From contig NC_081554.1 in assembly GCF_963082655.1 (NCBI RefSeq), forward strand, positions 127,509,453 through 127,573,452: a DNA stretch of 64,000 nt, read 5' to 3'. Positions 1 to 11,423 of the stretch are shown piece after piece (within the stretch, counting starts at the first letter, position 1; each line of letters opens with the position of its first letter). This stretch comes from Stomoxys calcitrans. Lineage: Eukaryota; Arthropoda; Insecta; Diptera; Muscidae. The notes below the pieces were generated by a model. It was not told the origin of the DNA. It ran no database searches and saw only the letters and a program-made list of their open reading frames with translations. The position numbers and the translations under genes were made by a program.

Positions 1-74
1 TGAACTTAAACTTTAATGGGACTGCACTCATTGATGTCCCCTGTTCCTTAATGGAATGTTCATGCGAAATTTCG
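1..74 (+). repeat. 3' tail of a truncated tRNA-derived SINE
   Basis: The first ~74 bases match the tail of the SINE at 15524-15720 (shared words: GAGCTTAAACTTTAATGGGA with one change, then CCCTGTTnCTTAATG and TTCATG). Only the tRNA-unrelated 3' part is inside the window; the tRNA-like head would lie left of base 1. It sits in the intron before the RhoGEF2-like exon. Confidence 0.6.
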
Positions 75-620
75 TAGTTTGCTTTTGACTCCTTAGTTTA
101 TTACTGTTTGATCAAAAATGGGTTAGAAATCGTACCTGTCGATAAAATTGTGTAATGCGATATACTGTTCAATTATTCAACAACCTTTGTGATGGCGAAA
201 CGATAACTTTCCCATGTGGGTTATTCCTTGAGTAGATCGTACATAGATTTTTTCAATTCAACGGAGCAATAGCAATGTTACGTTTATAATTTAGTGTGCA
301 AATTCGCACCGGGAAACTAAAAGGTAATGGAAAAGTGACAGTGAGATGTATCAAAGTACAGACCCGATAGTTAAATAAATTTATTCAGAAATTAGTTAAG
401 ATTTATATTCACAATTTTGATAATATTTTTTATGAAGTTCTATTATTGTAGAAATATCACAATGAAGGGTGCTCACAAGTTTACTTTTCTGATTGTCATT
501 ATCGTGGCGCATTCTTAATATCAGCCGCGTGTATTGCTGTTGTTGTTTTTTAAATTTATCAATTTATACCAACAATAAAAACAATTTTAATTGGAAGTTA
601 TGTTTAACTCTATATTGCAG
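75..620 (+). other. Intron before the RhoGEF2-like last exon
   Basis: AT-rich non-coding sequence ending in a pyrimidine-containing acceptor (TATATTGCAG at 611-620). No other gene or repeat is evident. The intron start lies outside the window. Confidence 0.7.
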
Positions 621-3600
621 GCATTTCAACGCATTCCCTAAATGAGGCTGAATTGGCAAGAGACTTTGAGAGAATAGCCGCCAAAAGAAACCTAGCAACC
701 GAGATAATAAGCCGCATACCATTGCAAAAGAGTATATCGACTTCATCTATTGTAGCCAAAGAAGATATAAAGGCCATCGCTAGACATTTAACCGATAGCG
801 AAGATGAGAATCAAAGTCTACTAAGGGCACACGCAAAGATAGAGGTATATGATAACGTAGAGAAGAGACGTAAACGAGGCTCTCTATTCTTTCGCAAGAA
901 GAAAGACAAGGCGAAGATGAAATCAATTGGCGGCCAGGTGAGCAATTGTGATGTTTGTGGGGCAGGTATTACTTTAGGAACGCTGAAGGAGCATCAGTTG
1001 GAATGTAAGGGAAAGAAGAGCAGCAGTTCTCTTGTCGGAATGGGTAAGAAATCCATTACTGGCAGTGAGAAAGGTGACGCTGGACAAGACTTTTATGACG
1101 GTCCCGACCAAAATACAAATTTCCATGACGACAACGCTCCACTGATAAGATCCGAATTCTTGAATGATGCTCCCATAGAGGCACATGATTTGAAAGCAGA
1201 TCCTTCGCTGGGTATAGAACAAAAGGAACATGATTCGTGGTCCCCCGGAATACCAAAGGATATATTGAAATCACTAAAAGATCAACAAATCAAGCGGCAA
1301 GAACACATATATGAATTTATAATGACTGAAAAGCACCATTGTCAAACGTTATTGGTAATGCAAAAGGTTTTTGTTGAAAGTATTGAGCGCCACTTTCCAT
1401 CGATAAATTGTAATAAAATGTTTCCACGACTACAAGAGCTGACCGAGTTGCATTGTAATTTCCTTAAGAAACTGAGACAGAAACAAAAAGAGCATTTCGT
1501 TGTTGATTCTATATCGGATATTCTACTTGAGTTTTTCTCTTTGGACAAGGCACAGCACCTGCGACTTGCCTATGGAGAATTTTGTGCTAACCATCGTTCA
1601 GCTTTGGAGCAATTCAAATCATGTATGACGGGAAGAGATCCTATGTTTTCTGAATGGTACAAGCATTGCTTAACAAATCCTTTGCTTAAAAAAAAGGGTA
1701 TTCCTGAATGCATTCTTTTTGTGACTCAACGCTTGACAAAATATCCATTGTTAATCGAGCCGTTACTGAAAAGTGCTAAAGAGGATAAGCTAGAATGCGA
1801 AAAATTGCAGCATGCGCTAGCGCTCGTTAAAGAGCTGCTGGTCGATGTAGACGCTTGTGTAGCTGAAAAAGAACTGAGGGAACGTCAAATAGAGATATAC
1901 AATCGAATTGATAATAAATCGTTTGCTATCTACAAAAACAAACCATTCCGCAAGCAAGATGTTGGTGTAGACTCCAAGAGGCGATTAAAGTTTGAAGGGC
2001 TAGCGACATTAATGCAGGGTCGCTCTAAAATGCAACTGGTTCTTGTTGTTGTTTTAACAGACTGCTTATGTTTCCTGAATGAGAACTCGGCTCATAATAA
2101 GTATATGTTTTTTAACCCTGAGCACAAGGCTGGCGTTGTGCCATTGCAGAAGTTGTTGATACGAGAAAAAGCAGGCACTGAATCCCGTGGTATATATATA
2201 ATTTCGTCTAATCCATTGTTTCCAGAGATGTACGAATTAAAAGTGCAAACACCAAAAGATAAGAATGTTTGGATACAATCCATTAGGCAAGCTGTGTTGG
2301 ATTGCCCCTCCACAGATGTAATAGAATCGGACGATTTGACTCACGAAGAAAAGCTTAGAATTGGCGTGAACAAAAGAGAAATTATCGAGAAAATAAGACA
2401 AAAAGACATAGAACAAGCCATCTTGTTAGAAGAAAAAATTTTACTGCAATTGAATCTAATGCAAAAAGATCAAAAATCATTTAACACAGAACAAGATGCG
2501 CAAAATTCAGTTATTTCCTCTTCCAATATTTCCGCAGCGCAATTCTTATCCACATATGGTACTTACAAAGACATATCGATTGGCATCGACTGCGACACAG
2601 CCGAACTTTGGAAGAAGGTTTTAAATACTGTACAAGACATTACACAACTAGCATCCAATGTGTATACGGCCGCCACAGGCCAGCCCGTTTCTAGATCGGT
2701 TAGTTCTGTAGGAGAGAAACAGAGTGACACTTACAACTCCCCCATTTTGCCGAAACGTGCAGAAACATTTGCAGGATTCGATGAGAAAAGATCAAAGAAT
2801 ATATACACATGTAGAGATGTTGGCAAAATGGGGACATTGCAGGTGCTCACTCCTCGACTTCAAGAACTTGAAGAAAAGAAAGAAACAAAAAATACGTCGA
2901 TAATAAATGCTTTAATGCCTTCATCCCATGCTGAACACGAAAACGCACTTCAATGCGATCTGGTATCGGCATCTACCAAAGATAATAATTTAGCATTTTT
3001 ACAAGTCAGACACAATCTCCATACTCTACTCTGCATCATATCACAGCAAATGACTACAATACATTCGCTGCAGTTACAATTGGCTTTGTATCGGGAAAGT
3101 CCTCGTGCTTCGTATACGCACAATGATCAGCTGGAAGAGCTAAGGAATTTGCAAGATAAATTGCAAGAGGAGAAAACTGCTTGGGTGCGACAGAAAGAGC
3201 AACAAGAACAGGATTTGAACGAGAAAAAAGCTGTGATGGATAAGCTGCAAGAGCAGCTAAATTTGCAGCAAGACGACATTAAGCAACAGCGAGAACAATT
3301 GTACCGAAAAATGGAAGTGTTGTCCAGCCAAGGTCTTTTAATCTCACCCAATACTCCGTTGAATATTTCTAGCCCACTTTTGCCCACATCTGGTATTAAC
3401 ACCTATGACTTAGATCATGACGCCCATGACTCTCAAACACATGATCCCGTTCCTCCCATCACCACCACACCACACAGCACATCATCAAACACTGTAGATA
3501 GACGTAAAGATAAGTGGCGAACTTCTTCTACTATATCCAAAAATCCCCCAGTTCATCTTTTAAGTGCTACGAATGCCCCCAAGGTTCAACAAAATGTTAT

Positions 3601-4189
3601 TAAGCAAAAACTTCCCATGAAGCTTTCATCGCTCTCATCAACATCTGCAACAACCAGCGGCAGCAACAATAGCACATCCATAACAAAAATTGATAAATCT
3701 AATAGTTTTACTACAAATAACAACAACTCAAATTCAAATTCAATCGGCATAACACAAATGTTTCCACTTAAATTGGCGGATAAGCGGGCCACCCCATCCT
3801 CTTCCACAAATACATCTTCCACAGTTTCAAATTTAGTACCCCAACATTCGCGGACTGGTAGTTCCCCCGCTATAATACAGCATCCACAACCTTCCCTAAA
3901 TAATAGCGCCGCTCTCACATCTCCCACATTGGTTGGCGTAACACGTACTGATTCCTCTTCCACCTCCACCTACGGTCAAAGGTATTCTGTGGGATCGGCG
4001 ACGAACTGCAACACTCCTACGTCTAGCAAAAATTCAACTCAACCTAATCAAACTAAAATTCCACTGATTTCGTCTCTGAATGCTTTGGCTGCATCTTCCT
4101 CTCCTGGCGCCAGTACTTTAACACCCAATTCCACAACACGCCCTGCTGCACCGCAAGCAAAACCCGAGGAAGAGGAGATTTACTTTTGA
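621..4189 (+). CDS. RhoGEF2: RhoGEF2-like Rho guanine nucleotide exchange factor, 3' terminal exon
   Basis: This is the last coding exon of a Rho-family guanine nucleotide exchange factor. It begins after the acceptor at 620. The first two bases complete a split codon, and the frame runs ISTHSLNEAELARDFERI to a TGA at 4187-4189. Counting from the TTG at 653 (an in-frame codon, not a start), a Cys/His cluster CDVCGAG...HQLEC lies at 99-118, the DH domain at about 214-405 (including LFVTQRLTKYPLLIEPLLK), and the PH domain at about 440-550, ending in a typical VWIQSIRQAV helix. A Gln/Glu-rich coiled coil follows at about 825-886, then a Ser/Thr/Asn-rich tail. In the Drosophila family PDZ, RGS-like and C1 regions precede DH-PH; those would be on exons to the left. 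DH-PH activates Rho1 at the cell cortex in epithelial folding (family knowledge). The name rests on domain order and remembered resemblance, not alignment. The exon has no frameshift or internal stop. Confidence 0.88.
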
Positions 4190-4242
4190 CGTAGGTTTTC
4201 TAAAGAAGTTGAGATTTAAAGTTTTGAATGCAAAACTTTTCG

Positions 4243-4248
4243 AATAAA
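4243..4248 (+). terminator. Poly(A) signal of the RhoGEF2-like gene
   Basis: AATAAA lies 54 bases after the stop codon and is followed by AT-rich sequence. It implies a very short 3' UTR. Longer alternative 3' ends cannot be excluded. Confidence 0.6.
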
Positions 4249-4780
4249 TTTAAAATATTTTAACGTTAAATAAGTGAATGCCATAAATAGACAAAACGGC
4301 GTTCAATATTTCTTAGGTTGTAGTTGGTATCCTTTCGTGATCTCTTTTAGCATTCTAATATTCATTATTCATTCAAAGTAAGGTTTGCTTAAAGTTCGAT
4401 ATACCATGACAAAATTTAAATTAATTTCTTGCTGAAGTTGCTGCTTCATCACTACAGCGTAAAAATATGTCCTCAGATCCACGTTACACATTCCATTTGC
4501 AATTATTCACCCTTATTCCCGTTGTCGAAGGCGAAAATTGACAGAAGTCGAAGGCGAATTTCACATTTCATGGAATTCTGTAACTTATTCGCCTTTGACA
4601 GTTTGATAATAGAAAAAATTAAGTTCGGCCAACCGAACTTTGGATATCCACCACCATGGATACCTTTCTAAGCCTTTTTAATAATAAACTATTCACTTTA
4701 TCAAAATTCGATTTGTACCTTCTTGCAACGTATCTGTATTGGGAATCTAGGTGTTTAATGTGACCCTTTTTTCCACTCAA
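4249..4780. other. Intergenic, with a small fragment of the abundant repeat
   Basis: No gene is seen. Bases ~4618-4680 (GTTCGGCCAACCGAACTT, then CCACCATGGATACC) resemble the right terminus of the abundant repeat element (compare 14960-15010). The 80-codon open frame across this stretch has no coding features. Confidence 0.5.
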
Positions 4781-4789
4781 GATTTTCAG

Positions 4790-4913
4790 AGATAGTCCGT
4801 TTACAGCAAAAGTAGAATTAATAAATGTTATTACATAAAGGAATACAATAAGAGTTGTATATTATGATTAAATGCGAATAAGGATGTAAATAGGAAATAT
4901 AGATTACGTTACA
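4790..4913 (-). repeat. Probable 3' LTR of the decayed copia element
   Basis: Shares GTTTACAGC, AAGTAGAA, TTACATAAAGG and ACAATA in order with 8545-8610. The inner end (TTACA at 4909-4913) is followed by a sequence that, read on the minus strand, is a purine-rich tract (GAAGGAGGAG), as expected for a polypurine tract before a 3' LTR. The outer edge is uncertain. Confidence 0.55.
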
Positions 4914-5320
4914 GGGCAACTCCAATACTCCTCCTTCATCTGGATATTCTATTTAAGTCCCATAGCGTCTCTGAACACTTCCAATTTGTTGTTTTAAAGC
5001 GGTTTTATAAGAATGTCGGCTATTTCCCATTTCGCAATTGATCCTGAACGAAATGGTGACGAACATCAATGTGTTTAGTATTGGAATGGTATCCACTAGC
5101 AGAAGCAATCGATATGGCGCTTTGATTAACACAAAGTATTTGCATCGGCTCAGGACTTGAACAAAAGTTTGCATTTATACCATTCCACTACAATGGATCT
5201 TGAACAGTTGCCGAGAAGGCAATGTATTCAGCTTCACACGATGACAGTGCTATTGTTTGTTGAGGGTTTGTGCACAAGGATATGACTCCACTTTGAGCAG
5301 TAGATTTTCTATCATTTACA

Positions 5321-5610
5321 TAGCATGCCCGCCTATCGTGTCCAAACGCCCGGGTTCAAATCCTGCCGGCGAGAACATTTTCCAGCGGGGGTTATCATCT
5401 CACCAAATGCTGGCAACATTTGGGAGTATTTCAGCCATGTACAACCTCCAACAAAGAGGTGTCACTTTTCAGAGACAAGCCCTTCGGACTCGGCATAAAA
5501 CAGGAAATCTCCTTATCACTGAGCTTAAATTTGAATCGGTTGCAGTCAATTGATAATGTTGGTTTCCCTATAATTTGGTCCATAATGGGGTGTTTGGGAA
5601 ACACTAAACC
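5321..5610 (+). mobile_element. tRNA-derived SINE inserted in copia RNase H
   Basis: Starts in a tRNA-like head (TAGCATGCCCGCCTAT, then box B CGGGTTCAAATCC at 5351-5363). A body shared with the SINE at 33271 follows (GCTGGCAACATTTG, AAGAGGTGTC, TTCGG...CGGCATAAAA). The tail is GAGCTTAAATTTGAATCGG. Box A and the first ~20 bases are missing or degraded, so it is 5' damaged. It separates the copia RNase H sequence (5000-5320) from upstream copia pol. Confidence 0.75.
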
Positions 5611-8489
5611 ACATTGTACACATCAAAACTTTTCCTCTTCGAGGTAAAACAAACATGGATCATATTTAGACTCGCAGTCCACTGGCTTCAGCACCTTATT
5701 TAGTTCTTCCACACTCTACTCGACAGCTTAAGTCCATACAATGTTTTGTTCAGACGACATATTTTTGACGCCTTATTTTGATTTATATACAGTGGGGGCT
5801 GTTCCATGTAGATCTCCTATTAAATGTTGCCTTAGAGAAATGCTGTGAAGGCATCCATTTGCTCAATTTTCAAATTTAGTGTTGCTGTGACGTATGACGG
5901 GCGAATATGTCTCCTCATAATCCCTTTCGCTGCGAGTATCCTTTAATGATCAATCGCGCTTTATATCGATTAATGCAGCCTGTGAGGTCACGTTGGGTTC
6001 GGAAATCCATTTACATTTAATTGGTTTACGGCCGGAAGGCAACTCTGACAGTGGCTAAGTATTGTTTTTCATAAGGGGTTGATATTCCTCTTCCATTGCC
6101 AGCTTCCAGTGATTTGCATCTGGCCTAGCCAATGCTACTTCTAGCGTCGCCGGATCATCGGTGTATAACTGAAACAAATGTGATGCAGAATTTTGCATAT
6201 TATTAAATTATTTTCAAAATAATTGCCATTAGATATACGCCCCACATCGCATTAATTAAACTTTTGAGAAACTGATTCACGACTATTTGTATGCGATGAG
6301 GCCGCCGTGAAATTTGAAAAAACCCGTAAAATCATCATCAGAATCAGCCGATGCATTTTTATCTCCTTCTTGGTAATTTCGCAAATCATCTGTTTGATAT
6401 TCATCCGATGAAGACGTACCTTCATTGTCAGTGACTAACCCATTCAGTCTAACTGGTTTTTTGCGATTTCTTCCACTCCTTCGTTGATACTGTAATTGTG
6501 TGTGCGGCTGCTGAGGATGTTTTTCTCTGCGTTAGTTACGATGTCCATTGTGTCAATTTGAGTAACATCCATTTGTTGTTGTTCTCCCATTTTATATTTA
6601 ATGTTTTCTTCACTTTGACTTGTATGCTTTATTTCTTGACTTTCGTCCAAGTCAAGATTGACTATACTACGTTTTGTTTTGATCATAAACTTCGCAGAAG
6701 AGGTATCAGTCAAATTCTCGTCAATGAATGAACCATTTCAACCTTGTTTTTATTGGGATCATAAAAACGATAGCCTTTCGTGTGCTCACTAAAGCCTACT
6801 AAAATGGATTCACTTGCCTTTGCATCCCACTTTTTGCGATTCGCTTTCGGAATGCGTAACATAGCTGTCACAAATACTCGTATGTGTGACAAATCATGTT
6901 TTCTGCGCCCTTTAACGGCGAACGGCTGAGAAAAGAAATAGAATAAGATACTGCCTCTGCCCAAATTTCTTCGACAAAACTGCGTCGGCTAACATACATC
7001 TCGCCTCAACAAACAATCTGTTATTGACTTCGGCAACTCTCTTCTGCTCGGACATGTGCACGTTTGTCGTATTCTCTTTTACTATGCACTCAAATGTTTT
7101 GTTTACTACTATTTTCCACAAAACACAAAAATTCTTCGATTTTTCTGCAACTTCTTTCTCACCCTTTGTTTTCAAAAATACATGAAAATTTAGCGGTTTC
7201 CACAAATGGAATTTTCTTTCATGGAGTCATAAATTTCACAATATACCACCTCAGGTATTTCCGAGACGTTGTTTGCAAGAGACGTTGTGATCTGAGTGCA
7301 TTTTTGTTAAATGTGTAACCTTGTCTGCTTATCCATGGGATAAATTTTGCAATCAAGGGTGTTGTCATTTGTAAACTCTATACCAGTAGCTAGACGGTTC
7401 TTGAGTTTCTGCAAACTTTTGAAGTTTAGATGACCCATACGTCTGTGCTACAAGTGTCGATCCACAAAAAAGCTCTTTATTTGAAATTCGACAATGCAAT
7501 TAAAACATACCATATATATGTTTCCGCTAGAAATTTCCTTGTTGTCCTGGTACTGCAGTACTGCACCAACGCCGGTTTTAAAAATAACACAATGTCCCCT
7601 TTTAACAATTTGACTCACCGAAAGTAAATTCGTTGACAACTCAGGAATGTGCAATACATCATTTACTTCCAAGTCCGAGTCACGACAATCAGGACGTATT
7701 ATATTTGCTGCTATTGCATTGTTCCTTTATTCGCTGTTTTGACTATTCCAGTCTTTGCAGGCATTTGATTTAACATATCAGAATTGAACGTCAAATGTAT
7801 GTGATTTGGCACCAGAATCAAAATACCATTTGTTACTTTCTGTTCTGCTTAACGTCGACAGAGCAACCGCTGCGCACGCATCAAACTTCCTTTAGCTTTT
7901 GTCGTTGGGTGTAGCCTTTGTGCGACAGTATTTTGCGAAGTGGCCATATTTCGGGCCTTCTTATTATACTCACGTGGGGCTTTCTATTGCGAAACCTCAA
8001 ATGCTGATATTTGAGGTGTTTCTTGCAAAAGTTTTACCTTTATGATATCACCTGTGATGTTGATTTCAAAATTTTCCATCGCCATTATCATTGGACGGTG
8101 AAGCTCGGGCGAAGCCAAAGCCATTCGGAGATTGTGCTGTAGTGACGATTTCCTTGGCATATGCTTCCATCGATCAGCAGCTTGCAAGAGACGTTGTGAT
8201 CAGCTTTCGCAGAAGTGCTACGCGTCGAGTCAATGTAGAGTCTTCGTATGCTTTCGCTAGCTGCTGCTAGCTTTTTGGCTGTCTTTGTGTTTTGGATATG
8301 AACATAACATACCTGGATCGATTGTTTATGTCAGCTTCTCGCGTTCCTGTCTTGTTCTGTTGATATGGCTTTCTTTGGGTTCCCCTTTTCATCTACCTCA
8401 TAGTCGATCGTGGTGGTCCCAAGATTTCCCATTGGCATAATTCTCTCTCACCAAAATTCTGTTTTCGACATATCTCACGATTACTTAAA

Positions 8490-8665
8490 AAAACTCAGAT
8501 TTATAATTCACTTTTTATTTAAACTGGGGCTATTACCTGAGGTAGTTCGCACGTTTACAGCGGAAGTAGAACGTTTTATTAATAAATTTCACAATTACAT
8601 AAAGGTATACAATAACGGTCTCATTCACAAAACTTAATGTAGATTTGAAATAGGATTTTTTAACA
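8490..8665 (-). repeat. Probable 5' LTR of the decayed copia element
   Basis: Matches the left LTR in several short blocks and ends in TAACA at 8661-8665, comparable with TTACA at 4909-4913. A gag-like ATG (MPMGNLGTTTIDYEV) lies just inside, near 8440 on the minus strand. The inner LTR border is not resolved. Confidence 0.5.
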
Positions 8666-8778
8666 TCTATGTCCGATTTGGGTCCAAGTTCCTAAATGGG
8701 AATATCCGTCTATATAGCAGCTATATTATAAATGGCCTTATCTCGACCGTGTTCGGTACGGATGTCGTGGGGTCATAT
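8666..8778. repeat. Fragment of the abundant TATAGCAGCTATAT repeat family
   Basis: Contains GGGAATATCCGTCTATATAGCAGCTATAT and GTTCGGTACGGATGTCG-like words that recur at 10490-10530, 11430-11480, 11860-11945 and 12230-12300. It forms the left flank of the TIR element. Confidence 0.55.
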
Positions 8779-10216
8779 CATCCCCTAACCACCAAAAAAA
8801 TGTAAGTGTCAAATTTTTAGATTTTCAGTTTTGGATAGGATTCGATAATTTACGACTGTTCCACATTCTGTTAAAATTTTGTGTCGACAATCCATGCCGT
8901 TACGATTTTACAACAAAAACAATTTTAATGTAAGTGTCACTTTAATTTTTTAGATAGATTCTGCGACAGCGAAGGAGACTTACATTATTTTCCCCAGACA
9001 CAAGTACCTCAAACATTTTAAGCAATAACTGCAAAAAATATGTAATTTATCATTATAAAACGTTTAATATTGAGAAGTAGAGTACGAAACGGACGTTTAA
9101 AGTTTGGCTAAGTATCTGAGGCCGCCCCATTTTTAAGCAAATTTAAAGTCTTTGGAAGTACAGTGTGAATCTAATATTCAAATTCACCATTAAACACATA
9201 TTGGTCCGGGACAATATTGGACGCAAAAAAGGGGTTTGGAAGTAAAGTATAAAGGTCATATCAACATTTGGGAACACCCAAAGAAACTCCGTAAGGTGGA
9301 ACTATGGGTCAAATGGAAAATATAAGATTTAAATTAACAACATTGGGACATTTAATACATTTAGGGCTAAGAGATTGGAGCGGTCCAGTTTCGGCCCCTT
9401 CAGTCCACTCCAAATACTCGCTTATAAGTACTATTAAAGCGTTAAATTTGGCCCGGCCGAAATCCTATAAAAAAATTACTATTTATAAAACAAAAATTTT
9501 ATTCGAGATATCTATATTTATTTATACAGCTATACCATATTACGTTCCGATCTAGACAATCGGACAAGTCTTTTGAGGTGTCAAAAGCAAGGCACAGTTT
9601 AAAATTTCGTTGATATCGGGTATTAGTAAAATTTTGGCCCATACTTTCCACTTTTAATCGCAGATTGGTCTTTACGGCAGCTATATAAAGAAAGTCCGAA
9701 CAGGGCCATATTCAGAAAGTGTGTTGAAGACCCCAACATAAGTTTCTGTTCTAAATTTCAGCGAAATCCCCAGACCATATATTGGGAGATCAGTCTGTAT
9801 GGCAGCTATATCAGACCCAAATCATGAGATCGGTCTATGTCCAAATATGGTCGGATATGAACGAAATTAGGCAAAATGTGTAGATGTGTAATTTGACTCT
9901 ATGTTCCAAATTGCATTCAATTCCGAATTAAATTCAAACTCCTAGCGTACTTTCAATCAATGGTATTAATTGCACTTCTAAATTACTTAAAACTAGGTCA
10001 TTCATGTAACTGGGAAAATGATGTAAGTGCCAAAAATACCGTTTTCTTTATTGAAATGCATAAAATCTTTTTACTACTAAATGCACCAGGCAAAGAAGTG
10101 ATACATATATAAAAATTATATTTCAGTCTAACTTATGCTGTGATTTATTAAATAAAAACCTTCTCCTGTAAAGTTTTGATTATGGCACTTACATCTTTTT
10201 TGGCGGTAAGGGGACG
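8779..10216. mobile_element. Non-autonomous DNA transposon with terminal inverted repeats
   Basis: The left end CATCCCCTAACCACCAAAAA and the right end, read on the other strand (CGTCCCCTTACCGCCAAAAA), match closely. Both then continue to TGTAAGTG (8801 and complement of ~10187-10194), giving ~30-bp TIRs. ATAT flanks both sides (8775-8778 and 10217-10220) and may be a target duplication. TGTAAGTG recurs inside near 8930 and 10022. No transposase frame is visible. The interior includes abundant-repeat fragments (9660-9900, GCCCGGCCGAAATCC near 9450). The superfamily is unassigned. Confidence 0.6.
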
Positions 10217-10514
10217 ATATACAAACCACTCTTCCTCAATAAAGCGAATAGGGTAACGATTGTGTTGTTTATGCACTCAATACCTTAAATCGGTATAACG
10301 ATCATATAGCAGTTGTATCTAAATATAGTTTAATCTGGACCATATTCGGAACAGTGAAGTGGGTCAAATATAACTCACTATTTAAAATGTTAGCAAAAAA
10401 TCGGGAATAATTGCGCCTTTAAAAAGCCCAATCGGAGTTTGCTCCATAAAATTGTTATATTCAAATCGGATAGAAAATTTGTACTTTTGGACCCAAGATC
10501 CCAAGTGGGGATAT
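10217..10514. repeat. Abundant repeat family, diverged units
   Basis: Contains phrases of the 153-bp type repeat: ATCATATAGCAGTTGTATC, TTTAATCTGGACCATATTCGG, and GGACCCAAGATCCCAAGTGG. It is the target sequence of the next LINE insertion; no gene is seen. Confidence 0.6.
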
Positions 10515-10527
10515 CCGTTGATATAGG
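10515..10527. repeat. Left target-site duplication of the LINE
   Basis: CCGTTGATATAGG, identical to 11411-11423 on the other side. The target is a unit of the abundant repeat (GATATAGGGCAGCTATATC continues on the right). Confidence 0.85.
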
Positions 10528-11410
10528 TTAGGTTAGGTTGAAAAGAGTGTGCATATATTAATCCGCCCCATGTCCCTATGGACATACACCTAAGCCAGTA
10601 ATCGGCTTGTTGTGCGCTCTAAAAACTGTAAAATAACCTCTAAAAAGAAAATTTTAAATTAGGAATTCCGTGCTACTTACAAAATCCTTAAATGTTTTCA
10701 ATACCACTTTTCTAAGATGGTTCATATCTGGTATTGTGTCTCCACCTAAGTGCCGGTATCTGTTAGACGCGAAAGCCGAGCAATGACAAAAGAAATGCTC
10801 CAACGTCCCATCATCTTTCCCGCATGCCCCACATATGCTATCACTTGCCGCACCGATTTTACATAAGTGAGCTCGTAGTCCTATGTGTCCCATTTTGACA
10901 CCAATAGCTATACTGACCACCTTCCTCCTTTCAGGAATAGCCTCGTCTTCTCACGATCTGCATCCCCCCATAGGATTGTCGCCATCCTACCGACCGTTTC
11001 GCTGTTCCACAATATTGCATGCGCATTCGTCGCCCACTCCCTTAACTCCGACTGCGTCGACCCGAAAGGCTTCGGGTTAACCAAGTTTATTGACTCCAGT
11101 CTTCAGGCCTTCACCGTCAATCGTCTGCCCTTTCATTTCCCCTTACTCCGTTATGGCCTCAGAAAAGGCATTAATCTCTTTCTTACACTGCAAGACTGTT
11201 CGTGACCTTACCGTCCTGGTTGTTATTGCCCTTATGGCAATTTTACTGTCGGTAAAGATGTTCACACTCGACGTCCTCGCGTTAGCACCACACCACTTCA
11301 CGCATTCCGTGATCGCCCGGATCTCCGCCTGCAGGACCGTATTATGGTCAGGCAGTCTAAAATAGATCTCAGTCCCTGGGTTCTCAATGTAAACCCCCAG
11401 GGCCACCCAC
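10528..11410 (-). mobile_element. 5'-truncated LINE (I/jockey-like, RNase H-containing), minus strand
   Basis: On the minus strand, 11406-11143 encodes an RNase H segment (GVYIENPGTEI, NTVLQAEIRAITECVKWC, NIFTDSKIAIRAI). 10920-10654 encodes the C-terminal CCHC-like part (CGACGKDDGTLEHFFCHC). A frame change separates them. A perfect 13-bp direct repeat CCGTTGATATAGG flanks it at 10515-10527 and 11411-11423, which is the mark of target-primed insertion. The 3' end is a short CCTAA-type tail. RT and endonuclease are absent, so it is a dead-on-arrival copy. Four more copies of this family are in the window. Confidence 0.85.
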
Positions 11411-11423
11411 CCGTTGATATAGG

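Larger units (their letters stand above)
4790..8665 (-). mobile_element. Decayed Ty1/copia retrotransposon (minus strand)
   Basis: Fragments of a copia polyprotein read right to left in the copia order. A gag start is near 8440. A protease/pre-integrase part lies at 7448-7672 (DVLHIPELSTNLLSVSQIVK). The integrase core lies at 6912-7205 (TNVHMSEQKRVAEVNNRL) and its C-terminal part at 6710-6964 (SESILVGFSEHTKGYRFYDP). An RT start lies near 5980-6160 (GRKPIKCKW region). RNase H lies at 5000-5250 (SCEAEYIA and KHIDVRHHFV). Frames shift and stops are frequent, so no protein can be made. Similar sequences at 4790-4913 and ~8490-8665 look like diverged LTRs. A SINE interrupts the RNase H region. Confidence 0.8.

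Noticed and set aside
653..655. TTG as a start codon for the RhoGEF2-like protein
   Set aside because: The frame is open upstream to the splice acceptor at 620, and the protein family has large N-terminal domains. This is an internal codon of a terminal exon.
3586..3969. 127-codon minus-strand frame
   Set aside because: Antisense to the Ser/Thr-rich tail of the RhoGEF2-like exon.
4429..4671. 80-codon plus-strand frame after RhoGEF2
   Set aside because: It ends in abundant-repeat sequence and has no domain, coding bias or transcript signal.
10528..10541. Telomeric TTAGG repeat
   Set aside because: Only two GTTAGGTTAG-type units at a LINE 3' end inside a target duplication; it is the LINE tail, and higher flies lack TTAGG telomeres.
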